Source: Mycolicibacterium sp. | Lineage (GTDB): Bacteria > Actinomycetota > Actinomycetes > Mycobacteriales > Mycobacteriaceae | Direction of reading: 5' to 3' | Assembly: GCF_016462545.1 (NCBI RefSeq) | Contig: NZ_JAEMTA010000005.1 | Location: 117,700-181,699, forward strand | Length of the DNA: 64,000 bases | Part shown: piece by piece, positions 43,818 through 51,402 of the stretch | Layout: every line of letters begins with the position of its first letter | How positions within the stretch are numbered: position 1 is the first letter of the stretch | Notes under the pieces: generated by a model | Told to the model about the DNA's origin: nothing | The model's input: the letters and a program-made list of their open reading frames with translations, nothing else | The model's database searches: none | Program-made: the position numbers and the translations under genes

Positions 43818-44873
43818 ATGTCCGTCTCCACCCGCGTCGACCTGACCCTCTTGGGCCTCCGGGGTCGACCGCCCGTCAGCCGCACCGCCGGAGCCGGCCC
43901 CAGCGCCGACGGCCACCTGATGATCGACGGTCGCGCCGCCGCGATCCCACTGAATCCCAACAGCCCGTTCGTCTTCGACGGTGCCCGGGTGCTTCTCGAC
44001 GGCGCGGACTCCGGGCTGGGCGTCGAGGTGATCGAGCGGCCGAGGTTCTACGACCTGACCACCGCGGGGGGAGTGTCCTACGACAAGATCGCCCGCCTGC
44101 ATGGCCGAAACGTGCTTGCCACCACCGTCGTTCAGACATGCATCCGATATGCGGCCGAGGACCGGTGCCGCTTCTGCTCGATCGAGGAATCCCTGCGTTC
44201 GGGTGCCACCACCGCGGTGAAGCGGCCACACGAACTGGCCGAGGTCGCCGAGGCCGCGGTGCGCCTCGATGGAGTCGAGCAGATGGTGATGACCACCGGA
44301 ACGTCTGCGGGCAGCGATCGTGGCGCCAGGCATCTGGTCCGCTGCGTGCGAGCGGTGAAGGCCGCGGTGCCGGGACTGCCGATCCAGGTGCAGTGCGAGC
44401 CGCCGGGGGATCTGGCGGTGCTGAGCGAACTGCACGACGCGGGTGCCGACGCGATCGGCATCCACGTCGAGTCGCTCGACGACGAGGTGCGCCGCCGCTG
44501 GATGCCGGGTAAGGCGACGGTGCCGCTGTCTCGGTATCGCGATGCGTGGCGGGAGGCGGTGCGCGTGTTCGGCCGCAATCAGGTCTCGACGTACCTCCTC
44601 GTCGGGCTCGGTGAGGATCCCGAGGAACTGATCGCCGGTGCCGTCGAACTCATCGCGATGGGTGTCTACCCCTTCGTGGTGCCGTTCCGTCCGCACCCCG
44701 GCACGCTCGCGGTCGACGTCGACGGTGCGGGTCCACCCGATGCCGCCACCGTCGAGAAGGTCTCACGCGAGGTCGCTGATGCGCTGCGGCTGGCGGGCAT
44801 GGCCGGTGCGGATCAGAAGGCGGGCTGCGCCGCCTGCGGTGCCTGCGGCGTGTTGCAGAGCGTCGGCGGCTGA
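43818..44873 (+). CDS. MSMEG_0568 family radical SAM enzyme (Nit1C cluster)
   Basis: 351 residues. The radical SAM core is recognisable by QTCIRYAAEDRCRFCSIEE, but the cluster ligands are spaced Cys108-x8-Cys117-x2-Cys120, not the usual x3-x2. GIHVESLDDEVRRRW and QVSTYLLVGLGEDPEELIAG resemble the biotin-synthase-like TIM barrel. The C-terminus ends in a CX2CX2C set (Cys337, Cys340, Cys343), which may hold a second Fe-S cluster. Its substrate is unknown. ATG 43818, 16 bp after the flavoprotein, with GAGGGAAG upstream. Confidence 0.88.
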   Translation: MSVSTRVDLTLLGLRGRPPVSRTAGAGPSADGHLMIDGRAAAIPLNPNSPFVFDGARVLLDGADSGLGVEVIERPRFYDLTTAGGVSYDKIARLHGRNVLATTVVQTCIRYAAEDRCRFCSIEESLRSGATTAVKRPHELAEVAEAAVRLDGVEQMVMTTGTSAGSDRGARHLVRCVRAVKAAVPGLPIQVQCEPPGDLAVLSELHDAGADAIGIHVESLDDEVRRRWMPGKATVPLSRYRDAWREAVRVFGRNQVSTYLLVGLGEDPEELIAGAVELIAMGVYPFVVPFRPHPGTLAVDVDGAGPPDAATVEKVSREVADALRLAGMAGADQKAGCAACGACGVLQSVGG

Positions 44874-46288
44874 TGATCGTGGAGACGAAGACGCTGTCGA
44901 TCCTTGCGGGCACTCGTTCCCGCGGTGCGCCGCAATCGAGCTTCCTCATCAGGAGGGCGGAGAGTCGTACCGACGTCACGGCCTACCGCAGGCTGCGGCA
45001 CGAGGCGTTCGTCGTCGACCAGCACCTCTTCTCGGGTAGCGACGTCGACGATGTCGACGACGACCCGCGCACGGTGATCCTCGTGGCGGCCGCCGCCGAC
45101 GGCACGGTGCTCGGCGGGGTGCGGCTCACCCCGCGCTGCGAGCCGGACCTCGGGTGGTGGACGGGTAGCAGGTTGGTCACCACGTCGTCGGCACGATCGT
45201 CCGGCGTCGGCCCGGCCCTGGTGCGCGCGGCTTGTGCGCACGCCGAGTCCGCGGGTGTGCTGCGCTTCGACGCGACCGTGCAGCGGCGTTATGCGGCGAT
45301 GTTCGACGCCCTCGGGTGGGAGGAGCACGGCGACAGTCTGCTGGGGGGCCACCCGCACGCGCTGATGCGCTGGCCGCTGCATCGAATGCAGCGTCTGGCC
45401 GACGCCACCAAGTCATTTCTGGGAGACGCCCTGGCGCCGTTGCGCTCGATGCCCGGCGGCCTTGGTCCCGACGGTTTCGTCGGCGACGACGGCGTGCCGC
45501 TGCCCGACAGCGATCTCGTCGCGGCGTGTGATGCAATCATCCCGTCCATGGTGGAACGCGATCCGGAGTGGGCGGGGTGGTGTTCGGTGCTGGTCAACGT
45601 CAACGACCTGACGGCGATGGGCGCTGCGCCGACCGGGCTGCTGGACGCCGTCGGGGCACCCACCCGCTCGCTGCTGACCCGAATCGTGCGCGGCATCGCG
45701 AAGGCGTCACAGGCGTGGCGGGTACCGGTGCTCGGCGGTCACACCCAACTCGGGGTGCCGGCGTCGCTGGCCGTGACCGCCTTCGGCCGGACGTCGCATC
45801 CGATCCGGGCCGGCGGGGGTTCTCCCGGCGACACCGTGCGCCTGACTGCGGACCTCGCGGGTGATTGGCGGCCGGGTCACCATGGTAGACAATGGGATTC
45901 GACCAGCCACCGCAGTGCCGACGATCTCGCCGAGCTGTCCAGCTTGGTGGCGCGGATGGCGCCACTGGCGGCCAAGGACGTCAGCATGGCCGGTGTCGTC
46001 GGGACGGTGGGCATGCTGGCCGAAGCCAGCGGGACGGGCGCCGAACTCGACGTGGCCCGCATACCCCGGCCCACCGATGCCGACATGGGTGCCTGGCTGA
46101 CCTGCTTCCCCGGCTACGCGATGCTCACCGCCGACCGTGCCGGCGCGCCGATGCCGACGGTGCCGCCCGGCGTCGTCAGTGACTCCTGCGGCGTGTTGAC
46201 CACCGATCGCGGGGTCCGACTGAGATGGCCCGACGGGGTCACCACGACGGCCGTCGCGTCGGACGTGACGGGCCTGGGGATGGCCTGA
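44873..46288 (+). CDS. GNAT acetyltransferase-AIR synthase-like fusion (MSMEG_0567 type, Nit1C)
   Basis: 471 residues in two parts. Residues about 25-170 are an N-acyltransferase (GNAT) domain: FLIRRAESRTDVTAYRRLR, VLGGVRLTPRCE, SSGVGPALVRAACAHAES. Residues about 175-471 are a PurM/AIR-synthase-like ATP-binding domain with DAIIPSMVERDPEWAGWCSV, NVNDLTAMGAAPTG and PVLGGHTQLG. In cyanobacterial Nit1C clusters these are two genes (Sll0786 and Sll0787). Together they suggest ATP-dependent activation followed by acylation of an amine. Start ATG overlaps the radical SAM stop by one base. Confidence 0.88.
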   Translation: MIVETKTLSILAGTRSRGAPQSSFLIRRAESRTDVTAYRRLRHEAFVVDQHLFSGSDVDDVDDDPRTVILVAAAADGTVLGGVRLTPRCEPDLGWWTGSRLVTTSSARSSGVGPALVRAACAHAESAGVLRFDATVQRRYAAMFDALGWEEHGDSLLGGHPHALMRWPLHRMQRLADATKSFLGDALAPLRSMPGGLGPDGFVGDDGVPLPDSDLVAACDAIIPSMVERDPEWAGWCSVLVNVNDLTAMGAAPTGLLDAVGAPTRSLLTRIVRGIAKASQAWRVPVLGGHTQLGVPASLAVTAFGRTSHPIRAGGGSPGDTVRLTADLAGDWRPGHHGRQWDSTSHRSADDLAELSSLVARMAPLAAKDVSMAGVVGTVGMLAEASGTGAELDVARIPRPTDADMGAWLTCFPGYAMLTADRAGAPMPTVPPGVVSDSCGVLTTDRGVRLRWPDGVTTTAVASDVTGLGMA

Positions 46289-46299
46289 CCTTGGGACTC

Positions 46300-47163
46300 G
46301 TGACGATCGGCGCCGTCGCGGCGCACTTCGGCCGCGACGTGGATCGTGGCGTCAGCAAGGTGGTCGGCATCATCGACGCGGCCGCCCGCGACGGCGTGGA
46401 CTTGCTGGTCTTCCCCGACGCGTGCCTTGGCGGATACATCGGTGACCTGCGCTCGCCCGACCCGAACGACCGGCCGCCCGCCCTTGACCCCGGTGGGCCG
46501 GAGATCGAGGCGGTGATCACGGCGGCAGGTCCGATGACCGTCTGCGTCGGTTACGCCGAGGAGGCCCTCGGCGGACGGTACAACGCTGCGATCTGCGTAT
46601 CCGGCGACGGTGTTCTCGGACATCACCGCAAGGTGCATCAGCCGGCGGGAGAGTCGTTGGCGTACCTCGCCGGCGACGCGTTCGCGGCGTTCGACACCCC
46701 GGTCGGCCGACTGGGCATGCTGATCGACTACGACAAGACCTTCCCCGAGTCGGCCCGGGCGCTGGCCCTCGACGGTGCGCACATCATCGCCGCACTGTCG
46801 GCGTGGCCCGCCAGCGTCACCGACCGGGCGTCCCGGCTGCCGGCGGATCGGCAGTCTCGACTGTTCGATCTGTACGACTGTGCCCGTGCGGCGGAGAATC
46901 AGGTGGTCGTCGTGAGTTCGAATCAGACTGGCGTGATGGGCGCGCTGCGCTTCCTCGGCCAGGCGAAGGTCGTGGGTCCCGGCGGGGACGTACTGGCCAA
47001 CACGGGGTCGAAGGGCGGACTGGCCAAGGTCACCGTTGACGTCGAGGCCGAGATCACCCGCGCCCGAAAGGTGTTGAACCACCTCGTCGAACGTCGGGTG
47101 GACGTCTACGGCATCCGGACGCGACCCGTCGATCTTCGCGCAAGCGCTCATCCGGCGAGCTGA
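46300..47163 (+). CDS. Nitrilase-fold paralogue lacking catalytic residues (MSMEG_0566 type)
   Basis: 287 residues from GTG 46300, which aligns its start with the active nitrilase; TTG 46291 is possible. It aligns along its length with the protein at 41297 (AVAAHFGRDV, YRKVHQP-like HHRKVHQP, DTPVGRLGMLIDYDKTFPESA, ALSAWPAS, ENQVVVVSSNQTG). Triad positions have changed: Glu41 to Asp40 (VFPDACLGG), Lys120 kept as Lys111, Cys152 to Asp143 (GAC codon, IDYDKTFPE). Without the Cys nucleophile it should not do nitrilase chemistry. It may be a structural or binding subunit. Confidence 0.88.
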   Translation: MTIGAVAAHFGRDVDRGVSKVVGIIDAAARDGVDLLVFPDACLGGYIGDLRSPDPNDRPPALDPGGPEIEAVITAAGPMTVCVGYAEEALGGRYNAAICVSGDGVLGHHRKVHQPAGESLAYLAGDAFAAFDTPVGRLGMLIDYDKTFPESARALALDGAHIIAALSAWPASVTDRASRLPADRQSRLFDLYDCARAAENQVVVVSSNQTGVMGALRFLGQAKVVGPGGDVLANTGSKGGLAKVTVDVEAEITRARKVLNHLVERRVDVYGIRTRPVDLRASAHPAS

Positions 47164-47165
47164 CG

Positions 47166-48260
47166 GTGCGCGTCGCGTTGCTCACGTATTCGACGAAACC
47201 CCGTGGCGGCGTGGTGCACACGCTCAACCTGGCGGAGGCACTGGCGGCGTCGGGCGTCGACGTCACGGTCTGGTCCCTGGCACGACGGGGAGACCGCGGG
47301 TTCTTCCGCGAGGTCGACCCACGGGTGCGGGTGCGACTCGTCGACTTTCCCGAGGGGGGTGAGGAATCGGTGACGGCCCGCATCGTGCGGTCGATCGCGC
47401 TGTTGCGCGAGGCCTTCGATGCGGGTGAGTACGACATCGTGCACGCCCAGGACTGCATCAGCGCAAATGCAGTGGGTCGCTGCATTCGGACCATCCACCA
47501 CCTCGACGAGTTCACCACGCCCGTGCTGGCGGAGTGTCACGAGAAGGCCATCGTCGAACCGTATGCGCGCATCTGCGTCTCCGAGGCGGTGGCCGCGGAG
47601 GTGCGGACCGGGTGGGCACTGTCGCCGACCGTGATTCCCAACGGCGTTCAGGCGCAACGCTTCATCGACGCGGCCTCCGACGACCATGCTGCCGTGCTGC
47701 GACGTGACCAGTGGCGACGACGGCTCGGACGCTACGTCTTGGCGGTCGGTGGCATCGAGCCGCGCAAGGGCACCATCGATCTGGTCGACGCGTATCACGT
47801 TCTGCGTCAACGTGTTCCCGACGTCAAGCTGGTGATCGCCGGCGGTGAGACGCTGTTCGACTATCGCGACTACCGCGCAGAGTTCGAACGTCGATGCGCC
47901 GATCTGGACGTCGAGCCACTCATCCTCGGTGCGGTCGAGGACGACGACCTCCCGAGCCTGGTCGCCACGGCCTCGGTGTTCGCCTTCCCGTCGACCAAGG
48001 AGGGGTTCGGGCTGGCGGCGATGGAGGCGCTCGCTGCCGGGCGACCCGTCGTCACCCGGGATCTACCCGTGCTGCGCGAGGTGTTCGGCGGCACGGTCGA
48101 CTATGGGGCGACGGCGACCGAGTTCGCGCAGCTGCTGACCGAGGCGATGGAGTCAGAGCGGGATCCAACGCCCGGCCGGGAGTTGGCGACGTCGCTGACG
48201 TGGGAGACGGCCGCGAGGCGACACCTCGAGTTCTACACGGCGCATCCTGCGTGGTCCTAG
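47166..48260 (+). CDS. MSMEG_0565 family glycosyltransferase (Nit1C cluster)
   Basis: 364 residues, GT4-type GT-B fold. The N-terminal half has KPRGGVVHTLNLAEALAASG and EYDIVHAQDCISANA. The C-terminal half has AVGGIEPRKGTIDLVDAY and the EX7E motif STKEGFGLAAMEALAAGRPV. Found at the end of Nit1C clusters in actinobacteria and other phyla; it implies that the final product is a sugar conjugate. The donor is likely a nucleotide sugar, acceptor unknown. GTG 47166 follows the previous stop by two bases. Stops overlap with the convergent SDR gene. Confidence 0.88.
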   Translation: MRVALLTYSTKPRGGVVHTLNLAEALAASGVDVTVWSLARRGDRGFFREVDPRVRVRLVDFPEGGEESVTARIVRSIALLREAFDAGEYDIVHAQDCISANAVGRCIRTIHHLDEFTTPVLAECHEKAIVEPYARICVSEAVAAEVRTGWALSPTVIPNGVQAQRFIDAASDDHAAVLRRDQWRRRLGRYVLAVGGIEPRKGTIDLVDAYHVLRQRVPDVKLVIAGGETLFDYRDYRAEFERRCADLDVEPLILGAVEDDDLPSLVATASVFAFPSTKEGFGLAAMEALAAGRPVVTRDLPVLREVFGGTVDYGATATEFAQLLTEAMESERDPTPGRELATSLTWETAARRHLEFYTAHPAWS

Positions 48261-49198
48261 CGACCGCCGACCATCCTCAGTGAAAGGTCCCACAGCCGTT
48301 CGGCATTCGCCGGATCCAGTGCGTAGGGTGCGACGCCACCGGTGCCCGGGCCGCCGCGACGGGTGACGATCCTGGCCTGCTTGCAGTCCTCGAAGTAGCG
48401 TCCGCCGACGCCGTCGAGCAGTGGGGACGCCGCCAGTAGCGTCGACGTCGCCGCGCCCTGTTCGACGGTCTTGAAGTTCGAACCACCCGCGCGGAAGGCC
48501 TCCAGGGCTTGCTCGGCATAGTGCGACGGCAGGTGCCGCTGCAGCGGAGTGGCGATGCCGCCCGGCATCAGGGCGTTGGCGACGATGCCGTCGGCTGCCC
48601 ACTGTCGGGTGGCTCCGACCGCGAAGAGAACGTTGGCGGTCTTCGACTGGCCGTACGCGCCGAACGGGTCGTAGTCGCGGAAGGCGAAGTCGATGTCGTC
48701 GAACACGACGGGCGAGCGGAGGTGGCCCCCGGAGCTGACCGAGACGATGCGTGCCCCGCCCGCCGCGGCCAGCGCGTCGTGCAATCCGAGCGCCAGCGCG
48801 AAGTGGCCGAGATGGTTCGTGGCGAATTGCATCTCGTGTCCGCTCGCCGACATGGTGAGTTCCTGGATCGCCATCACGCCCGCGTTGTTGACCAGGATGT
48901 GCAGCGGTCCGTTCCAGGCGGCGACGAACGCCTCGACGCTGGCGAGGTCGCTCAGGTCGAGCGCGCCGACCTCCACCCGACCGCCGATGTCGGCGGCTAC
49001 GCGCCTTCCGGCGGTGGTATCGCGCACGGCCAACGTCACCTCGGCGCCGGCGTCGGCGAGGGCGCGCGCGGTCTCGACGCCGATGCCGGAGGAGGCTCCG
49101 GTGACGATGGCCCGCTTGCCAGCCAGATTCACGCCCGCGACCACTTCGGCGGCTGTCGAGGCGAATCCGAACGGGGTGGTGATCAGGTCATCGCTCAT
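48257..49198 (-). CDS. Retinol-dehydrogenase-like short-chain dehydrogenase
   Basis: 313 residues, extended SDR of the WWOX/RDH type. It has TGASSGIG, RDT after beta-2 (NADP-like), NNAGVM, Ser in SVSSGGH, Tyr-x3-Lys in YGQSKTAN, and a C-terminal extension past 260. Substrate unknown. ATG 49198 overlaps the stop of the nitronate monooxygenase gene (ATGA), so they form an operon running convergent to the Nit1C cluster. Confidence 0.88.
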   Translation of the reverse strand: MSDDLITTPFGFASTAAEVVAGVNLAGKRAIVTGASSGIGVETARALADAGAEVTLAVRDTTAGRRVAADIGGRVEVGALDLSDLASVEAFVAAWNGPLHILVNNAGVMAIQELTMSASGHEMQFATNHLGHFALALGLHDALAAAGGARIVSVSSGGHLRSPVVFDDIDFAFRDYDPFGAYGQSKTANVLFAVGATRQWAADGIVANALMPGGIATPLQRHLPSHYAEQALEAFRAGGSNFKTVEQGAATSTLLAASPLLDGVGGRYFEDCKQARIVTRRGGPGTGGVAPYALDPANAERLWDLSLRMVGGR

Positions 49199-50184
49199 GA
49201 CCCGTCCCAACGCGACTCCTGCGAGGCGTGTTCCCGCCACACGGTCCCGATGGTGCGGGCGGCATCGTCACCGATCCGGCGCAGCACGTCTGCGGCATCG
49301 CCCACGTCGGGGATCAGGTCGACGGCTTCGCCCGCCCAGACGGGCACGTAATCCATGTCCCCGCGTGCGATGCCGTCGCGGAACGCCCGCTTGGCGTCGG
49401 CGTCGGTTTTCAGGTCGGCCTCGCGGTCGTGCCACGCTTCGGTCACCCGGTTGCGCAGCGTTCGCGCCGTGAAGCGGGCGGGCCAGGGGGAGTCCACGAC
49501 GATGTCGAGCACCCTGTCCCGGATCGTGTCGTCCGCGGTGGCGGCGGTGATCGCCTTGACCTCATCGGCGCCCAGCAGCGCTTCGGTCGTCGCCTCGAAC
49601 CGCGTTCCGATCATCGCTCCCGCGGCGCCCAGCATCAGTGCGGCCGCGAGTCCGCGTCCGTCGGCGATCCCGCCCGCCGCGAGTACCGGCGTCTTCCCGG
49701 CCGCGTCGACGACCGTGGGCACGAAAGGCAGGGTGGCCCTGCGCTCGCCGTGACCGCCCGCTTCGGCGCCCTGCGCGACGATCACGTCGGCCCCGACGTC
49801 GAGCGCCCGCTTGGCGTCGTCGAGTGACGTCACCTGAACCATCAGGATGATTCCCGCAGCACGGACGGTGTCGGCGTACGGGGTCGGATCACCGAACGAC
49901 AGCATGACCGCCGACGGTCGCTGCGCGATCGTGCGGTCGATGGTCGCCGCGTCCACGCCCCAGGTGACCAGGCCGATACCCCATGGTCTGTCGGTGTGCT
50001 TCCTGACCAGTCCGCACTCCGTCGTCAGCCAATTCGGCTCGCCGACACCGGCGCCGATCATGCCGAGGCCGCCGCCTTCGGAGACCGCGGCCGCGAGTCG
50101 GCCACCCGCCACTCCGCCCATCGGCGCCAGCACGATCGGGTGGTCGAGTCCGAATAATTCCGTCAGCGCCGTGCGCAGGGTCAT
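49195..50184 (-). CDS. Nitronate monooxygenase-like FMN protein (NPD superfamily)
   Basis: 329 residues, TIM-barrel FMN enzyme of the 2-nitropropane dioxygenase family. Visible are the N-terminal PIVLAPMGGVAGGRLAAAVS, the phosphate loop VVAQGAEAGGHGE with the catalytic-type His, the PVLAAGGIADGRGLAAALMLGA segment and GTRFEATTEA. It may oxidise nitronates such as propionate-3-nitronate to aldehyde and nitrite; some members are enoyl reductases. Proximity to Nit1C genes suggests, but does not prove, a nitrogen role. Confidence 0.87.
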   Translation of the reverse strand: MTLRTALTELFGLDHPIVLAPMGGVAGGRLAAAVSEGGGLGMIGAGVGEPNWLTTECGLVRKHTDRPWGIGLVTWGVDAATIDRTIAQRPSAVMLSFGDPTPYADTVRAAGIILMVQVTSLDDAKRALDVGADVIVAQGAEAGGHGERRATLPFVPTVVDAAGKTPVLAAGGIADGRGLAAALMLGAAGAMIGTRFEATTEALLGADEVKAITAATADDTIRDRVLDIVVDSPWPARFTARTLRNRVTEAWHDREADLKTDADAKRAFRDGIARGDMDYVPVWAGEAVDLIPDVGDAADVLRRIGDDAARTIGTVWREHASQESRWDGS

Positions 50185-50206
50185 GCCTGGACTGTAGGCA
50201 AAGGTC

Positions 50207-50698
50207 TCAGGCGGGAATCGCGGTCAACGCCGTGGTCGCCTTCTGGTGGCGATGCTGGCGTTCGACGATGGCGAAGTAGAAGGCGTAGGCGAACGCGCAA
50301 CTCGTGAAGAGGCTCGCGACGAAGAACAGCCATGGCCGTCTGATGCCACGCCGATGGCCGTCGACGATGGTGAACAGGGGCAGCAGGATCACGTTGATGA
50401 TCGTGTAATCCTGGCTGGCCGAGGCCGCGGCGGGGTTGACGTAGCCGAGTTCGATGAACTGCTGCCAGCTGCCGGGACCCCAGATCGGATTGCCCCCTGA
50501 GACGGCGTACTGGTCGACGAATTGGTGGTTGAAGTAATAGCCGAGCGCGATCGACGCGACGCCGACGACGTAGAAGACGATCTCGAGCCCGGAGAACGCC
50601 GGTCCGGCCGCGGGCTTGGCGAACACCTGCGGATTGGCGCGGACGATCCACACGATGACGAGGACGCCGAGGACGGCGTGGACTATCAGCGAGACCAT
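50207..50698 (-). CDS. DUF2834-type membrane protein
   Basis: 163 residues from ATG 50698 (MVSLIVHAVLGVLVIVW). Four hydrophobic segments can be seen (1-20, 38-55, 100-115, 123-145). The loop with GNPIWGPGSWQQFIELGYVNPAAASASQDY is typical of the DUF2834 family. The C-terminal tail is basic and His-rich (ERQHRHQKA). Function unknown. Upstream of the nitronate monooxygenase gene by 22 bp on the same strand, so perhaps cotranscribed. Confidence 0.75.
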   Translation of the reverse strand: MVSLIVHAVLGVLVIVWIVRANPQVFAKPAAGPAFSGLEIVFYVVGVASIALGYYFNHQFVDQYAVSGGNPIWGPGSWQQFIELGYVNPAAASASQDYTIINVILLPLFTIVDGHRRGIRRPWLFFVASLFTSCAFAYAFYFAIVERQHRHQKATTALTAIPA

Positions 50699-50746
50699 GC
50701 GTCGAGTATGAAGCTCGGGCGGCACAGTTTTGTCACTTTTGCCGTT

Positions 50747-51226
50747 TCAGCGGGACGTGAGACCGCCGATCGCCACGGTCTCCCCGGCCTGCTGGCCCAT
50801 CAGCGTCGTGTACGCCTCGAGGACCATTACGCCCTCGTCGTTGGTGCAGACGTTCCTGGTCACCACGATGTCGGCACCAAACCGCTCGTCCACGGAGTCG
50901 ATCTCCAGACGCGCCCAGAGCTTGTCGCCTGCGTAGATCGGACGGTGATAGACGAACCGCTGATCAACCTGCACGATGTTCATGGTTTCGATGCCGATGT
51001 CGACGTGGCGGAAGAAATCCTGCTGCACGAGCAGGGCGTACACCGCGGTGAACGTCAGCGGCGCCATGATTGCCGGATGGCCGGCCTCCGCCGCAGGCTT
51101 CTCGTCGTAGTTCACCAGGTCCTCGGCCTGGACGGCCTTGGAGTACTCGCGGATCTTTTCGCGACCGACCACGAAGTAATCGGGATAGTGGTGCACCATG
51201 CCGCGGATGTCGGTCTTCAGAGCCAT
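50747..51226 (-). CDS. HadC-like (3R)-hydroxyacyl-ACP dehydratase subunit paralogue
   Basis: 159 residues from ATG 51226 (MALKTDIRGMVHHYPDYFVV), with GAGGTG upstream. It is very like mycobacterial HadC: the blocks HVDIGIETMNIVQVDQRFVYHRP, AGDKLWARLEIDSVDERFGADIVVTRN and LEAYTTLMGQQ are nearly the same. HadA/HadC carry the substrate-binding half of the FAS-II dehydratases, whereas HadB has the catalytic His/Asp. No hadB-like gene is in the window, so this is a lone paralogue outside the hadABC operon. Possible partner: chromosomal HadB. Confidence 0.85.
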   Translation of the reverse strand: MALKTDIRGMVHHYPDYFVVGREKIREYSKAVQAEDLVNYDEKPAAEAGHPAIMAPLTFTAVYALLVQQDFFRHVDIGIETMNIVQVDQRFVYHRPIYAGDKLWARLEIDSVDERFGADIVVTRNVCTNDEGVMVLEAYTTLMGQQAGETVAIGGLTSR

Positions 51227-51402
51227 GGGGCACCTCGGTGGCCGCGGATCTGGGAGCGACGGGGTTCTAGGTCGTCTGCCTTCACGGCATCCCATTCAAG
51301 CAAAATATTTAGCCGAGCTCATCTCGTGAGGACCTGAAAGTCCGTTGAGCTGGTGTGATTCGGCTCTCGCGCGGGGTGAATGCGGGGCTTGTCTCACGGC
51401 GC

